The translations under genes and the position numbers were made by a program. The notes under the pieces were generated by a model that saw only the letters and a list, made by a program, of their open reading frames with translations, was not told the origin of the DNA and did no database searches. DNA of 64,000 nucleotides from Apophysomyces variabilis (Eukaryota; Mucoromycota; Mucoromycetes; Mucorales; Mucoraceae): contig MZZL01000401.1 in assembly GCA_002749535.1 (NCBI GenBank), positions 1,270,214-1,334,213 of the forward strand, given 5' to 3'. Numbering within the stretch: the first letter of the stretch is position 1; the number at the start of each line of letters is the position of its first letter. Positions 53,186-64,000 of the stretch are shown here, piece by piece.

Positions 53186-54416
53186 GTCAAACTTGGACGT
53201 ACTGTTCTTTTAGATAAATATGAAAAGGAGAAAAGGGAAAACAGACACAGACATAGCAGTTCGGGCTATTTAATATACTGGATAAACATTCTCCTAGTAT
53301 GGCAATGGACGAATGCCATTTTAGGGTTGGCGAACATATATGGTAATCGAAAATCCGTGTACCTGCCACAGCTCTTTTTATTTGCTGTATATCTTTTACA
53401 AGAAATCATAATAATAATAATAACAATAATAACATTACATTCTTATAAGGATGCAAAGGATTAACAACCGCAATGGTTTGCTATACTGGAGAAAAGCAAA
53501 TTATATATGGATATTCAAGACTTCAGTTCGTGAAAGGTTAGTTTCTTACACTCTGTTACAAGCGAACTTGCGGCACATACCAAAACAATTCGGGCTTTTT
53601 CAGCATCGTTGCATGAGTTGGACGACGGTGTTGTCTGCAGGCCATTTTAACAAAGCTACAGAGCACCGATAAGGAATTTAAATTAGCAAGCAACAAGTGT
53701 ATACTGGGGGTGTATACAGATTGTTCATCTGTGGCAAGCAGGTTGTCCTAACGGATTCATTCATAGAGCGTACGCAGATACAATTCAATCGAGGTCGATA
53801 TCTTGTAAGGAATGACGGAGTTTTAAGTCTACTCCAGAATCATGCTTCGGTTAGATTCTGCCTTGGTGAGTGTAATACCCCATTGGTCACTGACCGAGCC
53901 TCAAATTGAAAGATTCCTATTTGGAAGGTTGTGGTGCCAGTTGCATCGATTCATGTTGTATTCTCCTTTCCAACGTTACAGGAACGGTTTCATTTTCCCC
54001 TGTTACCGATTATATCATGAAATGGTGGGATCTTAGTCACCTCATATCATGCCAAAAAAAAACACAAACGGGCTTAGTTGCCTATAAACCCGATGTAAAT
54101 ACCAAGAGCAGGATCCTAATTAATTCTCTTTAGACGGCAATGACATGTAACACAGTGTTCGCTTGCTGGATGGCGATCGTTCCTATTATCATGAATAGCC
54201 CATTGATATGCTTTCTGAAGTCTAGTGAATAGAAGGAACCAAGTTGTATTTGCTGAATGATGCACTTTAATAGGTGAGACCTTGGTTTCGCGGGCTGTTG
54301 CGGCGATGCTTTATGGATGGAGTGTGACGTGAACCCACAAATGGCAGACGGTCGTTTTTCACATTTCTTTCTTTTTCTTCTACATCTACCTTTTAACTCT
54401 TACCTTTTTTCTCACC
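53186..54416. other. Intergenic region with AAT microsatellite
   Basis: Divergent region between the AGC kinase and PHO85. An AAT/AAC microsatellite lies at about 53407-53432. A C/T-rich tract (54355-54412) precedes the PHO85 ATG. No gene seen. Confidence 0.45.
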
Positions 54417-55334
54417 ATGGCCGCAGCAAACGGGGCACCTGATCAACGATACGTTCGCCTTGAAAAGTTGGGTGAAGGTACCTATGCTACTGTTTACAAG
54501 GGCAAGAGTCGTCTTGGTGGCGAAATTACCGCTCTGAAAGAAATCCATCTGGATGCTGAAGAAGGTGCGCCGTCAACAGCTATTCGGGAGATTTCCCTGA
54601 TGAAGGAACTCAAGCACCCGAATATTTTGCGTTTGCAGGACGTCATTCACACGGAAACAAAACTGATTTTGGTATTTGAGTACATGGACCAAGATCTGAA
54701 GAAATTCATGGATTCTACCGCACGGTCTACGCACGGCGCACTTGAGACGACCACCATCAAATCATTTATGTTTCAGCTGCTGAAAGGGATTGCTTACTGC
54801 CACGAAAACCGTGTGCTGCACCGCGACTTGAAGCCTCAGAATCTGTTGATTAACAAACGAGGGGAGCTCAAGCTGGGTGACTTTGGGCTTGCCCGCGCCT
54901 TTGGCATCCCTGTCAACACATTTTCTAATGAGGTTGTCACACTTTGGTATCGACCTCCTGATGTACTGTTAGGCTCACGTATGTACTCGACGTCCATCGA
55001 CATCTGGTCTGCCGGATGTATCATGGCCGAAATGTATACCGGACGCCCCTTGTTTCCTGGAACAACCAATGAGGACCAACTGCAGAAGATCTTCCGTATG
55101 ATGGGCACTCCAACAGAACAGACATGGCCTGGTGTGTCTCAGCTACCAGAATATAAACCTGCCCAAGTTATCTATCCACCGCAGCACATCAACCAAATTC
55201 TGCCCACTGTCGACGCATGTGGTTTGGATTTGCTCAGCCGGATGCTACAGTATCAACCTCAACTGAGAATATCCGCTAAAGACGCATTGAATCATGTCTA
55301 TTTCAACGAAGTCAGGTACATGCAATTTGAGTAG
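54417..55334 (+). CDS. PHO85: Cyclin-dependent kinase Pho85/CDK5 type
   Basis: Single intronless exon, 305 residues. Gly-rich loop [12 protein letters not shown], Lys41, cyclin-binding helix PSTAIRE (52-58), HRDLKPQN (Asp137), DFGLARAFG (Asp155) and [14 protein letters not shown]. The T-loop carries Ser rather than a CAK-site Thr ([11 protein letters not shown]), as in Pho85/CDK5. Pho85 with its cyclins controls phosphate response, glycogen and cell-cycle entry. Lack of introns is notable beside intron-rich neighbours. Other PSTAIRE CDKs (Cdc28) differ in the T-loop and in length. Confidence 0.93.
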   Translation: MAAANGAPDQRYVRLEKLGEGTYATVYKGKSRLGGEITALKEIHLDAEEGAPSTAIREISLMKELKHPNILRLQDVIHTETKLILVFEYMDQDLKKFMDSTARSTHGALETTTIKSFMFQLLKGIAYCHENRVLHRDLKPQNLLINKRGELKLGDFGLARAFGIPVNTFSNEVVTLWYRPPDVLLGSRMYSTSIDIWSAGCIMAEMYTGRPLFPGTTNEDQLQKIFRMMGTPTEQTWPGVSQLPEYKPAQVIYPPQHINQILPTVDACGLDLLSRMLQYQPQLRISAKDALNHVYFNEVRYMQFE

Positions 55335-56484
55335 ATCAGTCGTCTACCCTTGCCGTCATTCACACCGTCAAATATCCTAATAAACATACCGGTACGGTAC
55401 GGAAGGGCTTAGTCGGAACAGGTTTCTGTGCAGGGTATGGCCGATTAGCACGTATTCAGTACGCATAGAATAGTTTGGTACAGAGAATTGTACAGACCAC
55501 GTGCGATTAAAAGAAATTGTATTATGGTCAAGTGTAATAATTAAGATAAGACTTTGAGTAAGGAATAAGCGAGGATGTGGGAAAGCTGTCTTTAATTAGA
55601 AGAGTACAGCATCTTAGTTTCAAGCGTACAAGCATGGAGTTTATATAGCATACAGACTATTTTCAACGGATGCTATCCAAATTGGATCAAAGCCAGGTCC
55701 AAGTCAAGCTAAACTTTATATCTGATCTTATTACAAACAAGAACAAACCATGCTTTGGCAGAAAAGTTAATGGTTATAGCATAATTCATCTTTTCAGTTA
55801 TGTGGTTTTCGTCGTACCACGTTTGTTAACCAAGAGACCTCGTTGAGCCCGGTTCTAGCCCTAATGTATTCTTTAGAAGTCTTCAAAGGCGATCTTGTCT
55901 TGAGTGGAGATAAATCATTCGTCATTGCATCAGGTAGTATTGCAAAAGGATAGAAGGATCAATTCTTGCGTTGTGGTCTCCTTTTGATAGCACCAGTTAT
56001 GTGTTAGGAGTGGACAAACAGATTAGATTGGTCAAGTGTAGACTGGCGTTATGGAGATTGCAAAAGACAAACCAGAAAGATGAGTAACCGATACTTGTAA
56101 ATCGATGTTTATGGAATATTCAACAATTTTATTAGCAATTTCCTTATTACACAAACGGAAACTTCCTACGTATAGACCATACTCGTTTTCATCGTTGGTT
56201 TTTGGGAGTTTAGCGTCTCTGTGTTGGATTGCATCGATGAGAACAACTGAAATGATCCAAATTGGGGTTGTATGATCTGTTCTCTATTTAACCATGGATA
56301 TCAATCAAAGAGCTAACTGTACCTAACCAGAGAGAAAAACATGCCTTGCTAGCAGGAGCTCTACCTATGGAATGAAATCGAATTGGAATTTGTAGCATCA
56401 CGAAATTACAGATATCTTGTACGATATGTTAGCCATTCCATTATTTTACTGTGAGTGTAAACTGGTTTTATTCAATTAACCGAG
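55335..56484. other. Long intergenic region
   Basis: About 1.15 kb, convergent 3' regions, AT-rich. No gene or RNA recognised. Confidence 0.45.
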
Positions 56485-57622
56485 TTATTGGCGCTGAACA
56501 GAGCATGTCACAGTCGTAGGTGGAATTGGTTTCCGTTTCGTTTTATGAAGGATTTCGTCAATATGTTTTTCATAAAATTCACGTTCAGAAAGGATCATGT
56601 CCCATCTGCTAGTCATTGTGGTTCGCTTGGCGAACTTATTGAATATGCTGTCCAGAACTTTGTAAAGTGGCCATGCAATTATACAAAGCATGCTAATGAA
56701 GCAAGTAATATATACGCAAGGATTTCTGGCTAATGCGGAAAATGGAGAGGCACCAGACATAATCTTGATCTTCGATTCTTTCATATCATAAGTTATGGTA
56801 AGATTATGATTGTAGCCTTGGGAACGAATAGCTGTCGTGAGAGCTAATACACGGTCAACATGAATCCAATGAGAATCTTTGCCATTCTATCATACCTTTC
56901 GTGAGGTCTTCGTAGTTCCAGTCTACGACTTTCGTAACAAGCAATTCTCTGAGTCGGGCCTGTTTCTGGACATATTCTTCACAAACTTCATCTGCTGTTT
57001 TCTGATGCCCTGTTCTAATATCGATAGGACCGTATAAACCCTTGCATACAGGGGAGATATATCTGCTGCAATCGATTTCGAAATTGAAATCCTCGATCAG
57101 TGCTGTTTTAGGTTTGCGCTCTTCGATCATTAGGTTGCCATCCCGATCATGGGTTGCACGCGACTTAAACTGCGTTGCCCGGTGATATCCTGTTTAGACG
57201 TCAGGTCAGGGCATCCAAACACCGATGAACATACCGCGAAATTTGATCTTCATGATCGGTGGTGTATTGTGTTCGTGTAGAAATCGTGCAAGGGCTTCTC
57301 CGTCTTCATTGATGTGTTGGTCATAAGAAACTATACTATCTTTCTGGACTTTATAAGGAATTGCACGAGTTGGCCGAGGAGACCCTCCTGTATGAGAAGT
57401 CTCGTCTACGACCACCTGCAACAACGGCGTGAATGCGTCGTCATTGGGTGGTCTGGCGACATGGTATGGTAATATTTCGTCGGAAGCTATTGAAGAGCTG
57501 GGATGGTCTGAGCGCATTGATAAAGGAATGTCTTCTTCGTATGGAGGAGGGCTTGCAGCTTTGTCTGTCGTGGGGAGAGGAGGGGCTGACGCCATATGTA
57601 AGGAATGGAATGCGACGGACAT
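56485..57622 (-). CDS. Conserved-looking single-helix membrane protein, unknown function
   Basis: Three exons (57235-57622, 56896-57189, 56485-56816), 337 residues. The N-terminal 90 residues are Ser/Pro-rich with PPLPTTDKAASPPPYEED. A PPPY motif could bind WW domains such as those of Rsp5/Nedd4 ligases. A folded region follows (YHRATQFKSRATHDRDGNL, IEDFNFEIDCSRYI). One hydrophobic helix lies at about 262-281 (VYITCFISMLCIIAWPLY), then a basic 57-residue tail. The bipartite layout suggests a membrane protein exposed to the cytosol, perhaps a ubiquitin-ligase adaptor; that is inference. An upstream in-frame ATG (57697) would add 25 residues. Confidence 0.75.
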
Positions 57623-58170
57623 GGCCAAGTGAAAACAACAGGAAGCTTTATCATTTTTTTCGGCCAAGATTTTCTTATGTGCGGAACTCCGCTGCACTCT
57701 CAGACAATATCCTCTTTACGTTCCAACAATGTCAATACGCCCAAAATAACTGGCAGTTACAGGAAGGAATATGCCAAGAAAGATACTCACATCATTTAAT
57801 CTAGCGGAGTCTGAGCGTGACGGAAAAGGAAAGACATGTGTTGTTTTACAGATCATTTCCCAGTGGATCGAATACAAGCTATGGTAGTAGAAGAATGTGT
57901 TGACATTCAAGTAAGCATTACAAAAACTAGTACGTGGATGATCTGGGAATGCTTTAAAACAATTCCAAGTAGAGAGGATTCTGCGGCCTTATATGATTAT
58001 CAGGCTTACTGTGTTCAGTAGCCGCTTAACTCCGTAAACAACTTGGATTCACAGAACATCCATATCCTTAATGTGGAATATACGTGTCTTAACATCCAGT
58101 CAATGCAACGAGCCATGGTCGCTTATTGAAGTAAAACTGTACAAAACGGTGATACGAAGGCGTCTACAGT
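57623..58170. other. Intergenic region
   Basis: No gene recognised. Short frames on both strands only. Confidence 0.4.
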
Positions 58171-59400
58171 TCATTGAATTATATTTTTGCGCCACTTTGA
58201 AACAAATTTTGCGTCGATGAAAGAACCAAGTTTGCGCTAAAAGATAAGACAATATGCGTTATTAGTGAATGATTTATGCAGGCAGTACATTTTACTTACA
58301 TGAACTTGATCCTCCAGTGGACGCAAAGTTCATTCGAGTAGCGTGAAATACAATTCATGGTTAATAAACGGGAGTGGTATGATTGATGTCTTTTACTTAC
58401 CCCCGAAGGGTATCCCAGCACCCGGCTGAGCGCCCACGCCGCATCAAATCCATGATGGGCGTGAGCACAAAGGAAAAATAGACCGGGAATGTGATTTCCG
58501 GCACGAAAAGCCCTCCCACCCAGCCAGTAGGAATGTTTTGCTTGCCTGCGCCGTTAAACTACAGAAGAATCAAAGTTAGGAATCATGATAGCATTTTGTC
58601 TGGTTTGTTGCCTTACCGCTTTGTCGGATTTCATCTGTCCGAAACCACCCCATGTTTGGATGTCCGGAAGTGTATGTTGTCCTTGTTGTCAGAGACGGAT
58701 ATTTGCTGCAATTGATCAGAATAGAGTGTACAATGAGAGGCATTTATAATAGGTTGTCCAAGAGCTATTGTGTCCTGAGATTATATGGCTGCATAATAAC
58801 AACATTCAATCTTGTCTTACCTTGTTTCACCCAATGCTTCTCATGAAAGATGCCTTGTGCATACTTTTTTTCCAAAGTTGTGTGTATTTTCTGGGAAGAA
58901 TTAATGCTAATAAATGATATTTGTTGTAGTAGTACAAAATTACCTTTCTGTTGAGAGTCCTGCCTGTCATTCTGTACTCTTCTGATTTCATACATGGAAG
59001 ATTGGTCTAGCATACTAGAATCATGCGGTTAGATATCCTTCTTATGTCTGTGCGCTTTGACTTACCAGGTACTTTTTTGACACATCAGATTGACAAAGGT
59101 ATCAATAGATCGCTTAGTCGAAACTGCAGCAAAAAATAAAGTCAAAAGAAAGGATGAAAAGGGACAACACGTCGTCTTATCAATGAAGGGACGCGTCATG
59201 TTACAACGCGTTAATGTTGGGGTAGTCGCGCGGATAGGGAAATTGTTGTCGTTCAATGTCTCAAGTTCCGTGCAACCGGACATGTTGTTCGAACAATGAC
59301 TGCTACTAGATATGGATTCGCCTGGTTGACCAGTAGTTGCTCGTACGTTGACAAAGTCATGACTCTGAAATATCAAATCTAAGGTCATCGCGATCAATAC
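58171..59400 (-). CDS. Unidentified spliced locus, gene or relic
   Basis: Exon-like segments that join in phase on the minus strand. A frame ending DTFVNLMCQKST (donor GTAAGT near 59065) joins CMLDQSSMYEIRRVQND. This runs on through KIHTTLEKKYAQGIF to HWVKQG (donor near 58820). Then come QHTLPDIQTWGGFGQMKSDK, FNGAGKQNIPTGWVGGLF and EITFPVYFSFVLTPIMDLMR. The last ends at donor GTAAGT (near 58400), and a possible last exon is 58171-58236 after TTATCTTTTAG. One hydrophobic stretch is present. The frame upstream of 59070 may be the antisense of a plus-strand frame (59090-59299). No family recognised. Confidence 0.35.
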
Positions 59401-59401
59401 A

Positions 59402-59528
59402 GTGAATCAATTCATGAAGCCTTGAAAACATTATCTGTCGCAAGATCATGTATTGTTACTCATANGTGAATCAATTCATGAAGCCTTGAAAACATTATCT
59501 GTCGCAAGATCATGTATTGTTACTCATA
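59402..59528. repeat. 63-bp direct duplication around a single N (assembly join)
   Basis: Positions 59402-59464 and 59466-59528 are identical (63 nt each), separated only by the ambiguous base at 59465. This is what a scaffolder leaves when two contigs with overlapping ends are abutted without merging. A real tandem duplication is possible but less likely with N exactly at the border. Confidence 0.85.
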
Positions 59529-59833
59529 TGACATTGGAAAGTCGATCCGTTTCCTTGAAACCTAAGGGTAGGTACGAGATATTTCTTTTCGGGGTTAACG
59601 TAGCAAACGGTGCCGATTGCTTGATAAGATGCAGCTTGAGACAACAAGTGTACAACTTTATTACTCTAAAGTATATGGACTCGTTTCCTAAGTTGCACAG
59701 TGAAGATTATGTTAACAGAGAATCGAAATCGCATGCATATGCACGAAAGAATCAAGAAGGCTAATACTAAAAATGAATGAAGACGTTATGACTTTTCAGA
59801 GGAAGCCCAATTGGATCATAGCAAAGCATTGTA
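59529..59833. other. Region with one open plus-strand frame, unassigned
   Basis: A plus-strand frame continues to 59764 (TLESRSVSLKPKGRYEIFLF...), but its left part runs through the assembly join. No family recognised. Confidence 0.25.
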
Positions 59834-60105
59834 TTCTTTTAGTGGAGGTTGTAGGCCGATCACTTAACAACATTATCCGAGAATAGTGGATCCAGAGATT
59901 GTCCCTTCCCTCCTCCCTTTTTCTTTTTCCTTTCTTTTCTTTCTTCGCTCATTCTCTCCTTTCAGATGATACAGTTATTCCTTTAGCACCATAAGGTTTT
60001 TTTCTTTTCTCGAATAAAATAAGGAAAGATGGTAACACAATCTCTGGATCCACAATCCTCGGATAATGGTGTTAAGTGATCGGCCTACAACCTCCACTAA
60101 AAGAA
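59834..60105. mobile_element. 272-bp MITE-like element with 69-bp terminal inverted repeats
   Basis: Left arm 59834-59902 and right arm 60037-60105 are inverted copies of 69 nt with about 3 mismatches (start TTCTTTTAGTGGAGGTTG). The 134-nt centre is T/C-rich then AT-rich and codes for nothing. Size, long arms and lack of genes fit a foldback/MITE-type nonautonomous DNA element. No clear target-site duplication flanks it (left ...CATTGTA, right CACATGG...), so its superfamily is open. It lies about 470 bp upstream of the Fanzor gene. Confidence 0.8.
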
Positions 60106-60577
60106 CACATGGCTAACTATTCGTCAGTGTAATTCCGGTATGCACCGCGTTTATTTTTGCGAATTCGAACTTTAATTGCCCGTCAAAAATTTTGTTGCGA
60201 GTCGCTTGCAAGCACGCTTATGGAAGCATTGCTATTGCACATTCAACAAATTGTAACGGACTATAGCAAAAGTGATGGATGAAATAGTACATGAGGATGA
60301 TCCATAACTTTCGATGCAAGGCGCAGTATTATACAGACAACTATCATGAACATGTCGATGGGCAAATCGTTCCTTATCTGACTTTAGCCTTGGGTAAGGT
60401 CAATGATAATCTGCTAATTTTATGTGAAACCAGTCTTTGGGCGACTCTTAGTTTACACTGTCCTGTAAGATAAATGTTGTCATTACAAGAGAAAAAGAAG
60501 AAAAGGTTTAATATTAGTACACCTGGCGTTATCATCTTTTCTTCCTTGTTATTTCTTCTTTTACAGTTGAATTCATC
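60106..60577. other. Spacer between MITE-like element and Fanzor gene
   Basis: Contains a short plus-strand frame (60291-60473; MIHNFRCKAQYYTDNYHEHV...) with a possible donor after LALG (about 60394). It could be an extra 5' exon of the Fanzor locus; unproven. A T/C-rich tract (60530-60565) precedes the ATG at 60578. Confidence 0.35.
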
Positions 60578-63389
60578 ATGGATGATTTTGCGTATTATAT
60601 GCGTTCGCTTATCTGGCCTTTTTTCATGTTGTCTCTGACCGCATTGACAGGCAAAGACTATATCCAGATGAAAAAGAAAAAAAAAGCCGCTGATATGGAA
60701 TTACAGAAGCAGCTACAAGAGGAGGAAAGGTTAAAAAAAGGTACGTACACATACTCATAAAAGAAAGTTAACTGACAGCAACCAATCTCAGCAAATCAGT
60801 CCCAGTGTAACTCTTGTGGACTCTGGGGGCATCAAAGCATGAAGTCGAAACTGTGTCCAATGAGAGAAGTCAAAGGTTTGCAATGCACATTGCTATATAG
60901 TGTATCACGCTTAAAGTATGCCCAATAGCTGGTACTAAGCGGACGCGCCAGCCAGAAGTTCAGAGTGTGGCGCTCAAAAAACGCAAAGAAAACGGGTCGA
61001 GCGAGTAAGCAAGCAAGTTCCAGTAATACGGCCTTTATAGCAAATCCATGTCCTGCATGTGGTTCCACTGAACACACAAGTACCCGAGCGAAGAGTTGCC
61101 TGCGACACACTAAGTCGACCGAGGAGATATTAGAAGATCAACTCGGGAAAGGTTTCGAAACATTCACTCGAAAAGCTCCTCTACATTCCATCGTCATTGA
61201 AGCACATCGAGATCAGTTCCGAAGAAAAGTTCAAGAGCTTCCACAATATGCGAGTGAGGTGATTGCAAGAACTCAACTGTTTGTCAACCAGTATATACTT
61301 GATCATCAAGTAATCCCACCCATCTGTTTCACTCAAAATTTCTTCTATTCGGTCACGCAACTTGTGCTCAACAAGTCAATGACAACTAAAAACGATAAAA
61401 TGCCAACAGATCTTAGCAGCTCGTGGAGAGAATTTCGTGACAAGCGCCCAATACACAACTACGATCATCTGATGTATTGTCAGAAGCTTGTGTATTGCTG
61501 GTCACATGCTATTCAAACAATATAGTCGAAAATTTCAAAACTCGGGTGCGTTCATTTGTTGAACATAAGCTGTCGGTAGCATTTCCGGTATGTATCGTGT
61601 TTTGGTATATCTGAACTAAGTTTCATCGTATATAGAATAAGAATAAAACTGAGATACAAAATATTGCATGGGAATATGCCTTCGAACGCATTGCTGGTGG
61701 ATCCCCTCAATGGCCTAATTTGATTGAACCGGATTTGCCTTTAGTGGCTATTGTCGATAAGATTTGTGATGATTTAGAGGCACTGACGCCTAAGCCTGCA
61801 ACGCAGCAAGCCATATCGGCATCGCCTGGCGCATATATTCCAACGTTAAAATACATCCTGTCTTCCTATGAAGAAGAGCATAAGATCGTTGCTGCTTCCG
61901 AAAAAAGTTCTAGTGATGCAACTCTGCCTCGTCTTTTTTTCGATTTCACCAAAACCAAGTTGCAAGTGGCGTTTTGTTTCAATAAACGCCAAACTTTTGG
62001 CAAGTCTGTTATCCATTCGAGAACCAACACAGCCGAGCGAATACCCACGAGTATTTTTTGAAGCGCTTGATCTTACTCGTTCGGATTTAATAGGTATGTG
62101 ATATAGCGATAGTTACCTTTAATTTCAAGCACTCACTCTGTGTTAATATATACGTACAGCTTGGGAGATTTTACCGGGAATGGAAATCATCGTTTCGCAT
62201 GCAGAATTCTTTCTGATGGATTTGCAGTAAATCTAGTGTTCGCAAGAAACAAAAGGAAAAGGTGCCGGCAACGGAAATTGACCTCGAGGACTTTACCATT
62301 GATGAAGTCGAGCAGTGGTTCGAACCATGGGCCGTGGATCCAGGGTTGAATCAAATATACACAGCTGCAGACGGTAGTGGCTCACAGAGGCATCAAGTAC
62401 GCCGTGTGTCGACAAAAGAGTATTATGCCATGACTGGCTCTACGCGGAGAGCGAAGCAACTCGAAAAACAGAAGGACGCGGCGGGTATCACTCGTATCGA
62501 GACTAGTTTAGAGAGTTGTAAAACAGCATCATCAGAGCAACATCACCAGTTCGTGGAGTGCTTCGCCCAGAATTTTCCAGTACTGACAGCTTTTTACGGG
62601 CCCTGCATGGCTGAGAAGTGTTTCCACAATTATCAAGGAGTACAACGTGCCCGTGCAGAGCTCGTTAATGTGTTAGTCAACGTTGGAAAAAAGTACTGCA
62701 AGCAGCGGCAAAGAATGACTCGAAAGAATAGACGAAAGAGGAAGAGAAAGACTCTGAAACGGCGAGAACAAAAGAAGCTGAAATGGCGATCAGGGTCAGA
62801 GACTAAGTGCAAAGTACTGAAATAAGTGATATAAAAAAAAACTTCTAACCTAGGCCACAAGAGTCTGGAATCAGATCAACGCAAAATAAACCGCACTCAA
62901 GCACAAAGAAATGGCATCCCAAGGAGTTTCAAGCAAGCAAAAAAATACCATTAATTGTATTCGGATCAGCAATGTTTGGTACGAGTGGACATGCGTCAAG
63001 AAAGGGCAAACGTGCTGCGTTAGTCAACACCTGTTGGAAAATGCTAAAGAGAAGAGAAAGGAGAGGGGAATTGATTGCAACAATAGTCGACAAATTTTAC
63101 ACGTCTCAGGTTTGTTGTCTTTTGCTTCGTATGTACCCTCATGGTTTATCTATAGGTGTGCAACAGCTGCCTTCAGAGAGGGCTGGAGAAAGTCACCACA
63201 TCCGATTCTGTGTCCCACCATGGTGTAGTAGTTTGCAAACACTGCCGTACACTATGGCAACGGGACATTAATTCGGCAAAAAACATGTTCTATATTACAA
63301 ACTCGGTTTGGCGTGGACAAGGTCGCCCCATAGAATTCTGCCGTCCGGCTAAAAACGATATCGCCACTACGAATGTGGTTTCCTCGTAA
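60578..63389 (+). pseudogene. Fanzor (eukaryotic TnpB-like RNA-guided nuclease), frame-disrupted
   Basis: Order on the plus strand. Exon 60578-60740 (MDDFAYY..., then Lys/Glu-rich helix). Exon 60792-60875, a zinc knuckle CNSCGLWGHQS...LCP. Exon from 60929, basic. The frame 60965-61525 has a second knuckle CPACGSTEH and FETFTRKAPLHSIV. Then NNIVENFKTRVRSF to 61587, and 61636 onward (NKNKTEIQNIAWEYAFERI). RuvC-I follows as WAVDPGLNQIYTAADG (Asp codon 62337-62339), then PLIVFGSAMFGTSGHAS. Exon 63156-63389 has the zinc finger (VCNSC...VVCKHC) and RuvC-III WQRDINSAKNM (Asp codon 63264-63266). Frame changes near 61000, 61500, at the T7 run 61934-61940, near 62230 and after about 62750 lack good splice sites, so this copy is probably inactive or mis-assembled. 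Confidence 0.85.
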
Positions 63390-64000
63390 CGAGGATTTAG
63401 ATTTATACGTCTCGAACGGTAAGTTCAATACTTTAAATTCATTTTTCTAACGACTGGTCTTTTCACCTTGCCCAGCCTTTTCTTGTGCATATCATCTGGG
63501 TAAGTAAGAAATTATTATCCTGGGAAAGCAATGTTCTCACAAGCCCTTTATCTATATCATTTCCAGTTGAGGCAAACTATTTCTCTAAACAACGCAAATT
63601 ATTATGCAATAAACAGTACTTCCTCGACCCTCCCTCCTCAACCAGGCTAGGCACATCAAAGCTGACTCCCTCTTCTTCCCTCTTTTTTCCTTTTTTCGTT
63701 TCCTTTCTATTCCAATATATGTTTTTCTTTATTCCTTCATATTCCTTTTGCCTCACTCCTTCGACCTTTTCCCTGCCTCATCCGCAGGGTTTTTATTCCA
63801 CCTTTTTTTTTTTGAGCGGTCTCGAGCAAATATGTCCGTCACAGACGCTGTGTTCAAATAGAGACGTTAAATAAAACCAACAAATTTTAAACGTACACTC
63901 TTTCCCGAAATCAATGTCGCACCCCGTCCATTATGAAGTCGCAGGCTGACAAAAATAGAAGTCGTACGTGTGCAAAGACTTTTGCGCTCTATGACAAATC
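63390..64000. other. Right edge: promoter-like region, possible start of a gene
   Basis: Strongly pyrimidine-rich DNA at 63640-63815, as before other ATGs in this window. A plus-strand frame (MKSQADKNRSRTCAKTF...) opens near 63932 and runs off the window. An ATG at 63832 opens only nine codons. A gene probably starts here, but it cannot be identified. Confidence 0.3.

Noticed and set aside
63485..63874. 129-codon plus-strand frame
   Set aside because: Very rich in Phe, Ser and Leu because it runs through a pyrimidine tract; better seen as promoter DNA.

Overview
The window is nuclear DNA of an early-diverging fungus, most likely Mucoromycota/Mucorales. The grounds are many short (about 50-100 nt) GT-AG introns, a Rhizomucor/Rhizopus-type triad lipase, a LARGE-like GT49 glycosyltransferase, and a Fanzor gene with tandem zinc knuckles. 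This is inferred from reading the sequence; no database search was possible. About 20 protein genes lie on both strands. Most are intron-rich, some are intronless (PHO85, a 7-TM protein, a 77-aa coiled coil). I joined exons by hand using splice sites, phase and family motifs.

Left third (1-26 kb): 3' end of an MFS anion transporter; a Cdc4/Fbw7-like F-box/WD40 protein (-); a SulP sulfate permease (+); a secreted lipase (-); a membrane-anchored beta-repeat protein (-); MON1 (+), which meets the ribosome-maturation factor SDO1 (-) tail to tail with 1 bp between stop codons; an MGST3-type MAPEG enzyme (+); a secreted phosphoesterase (+); a GT49 glycosyltransferase (-); mitochondrial ketol-acid reductoisomerase ILV5 (-).

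Middle (26-49 kb): 26.5-32 kb has unassigned or decaying coding segments, including a possible transposase helix-turn-helix relic and two multi-exon loci on the minus strand that I cannot name. After them come a 7-TM protein (+), an HSL-type esterase (-), O-acetylhomoserine sulfhydrylase MET17 (-), the RPA large subunit RFA1 (+), an IVY1-like protein (+), ATG22 (+) and a small coiled-coil protein (+).

Right (50-64 kb): an AGC/DMPK-family kinase with a coiled-coil tail (-), PHO85 (+), a tail-anchored-like protein (-), an unidentified spliced locus (-), then mobile DNA: a 272-bp element with 69-bp terminal inverted repeats and a frame-disrupted Fanzor gene (eukaryotic TnpB relative, RuvC plus zinc finger). 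A single N at 59465 sits between two identical 63-bp copies and marks a probable assembly join.

Themes: sulfur and amino-acid supply (SulP, MET17, ILV5) and vacuole/Rab7 function (MON1, IVY1, ATG22, PHO85). Four introns appear to use GC-AG borders. Several genes have a TATA box 55-97 bp upstream of the ATG.
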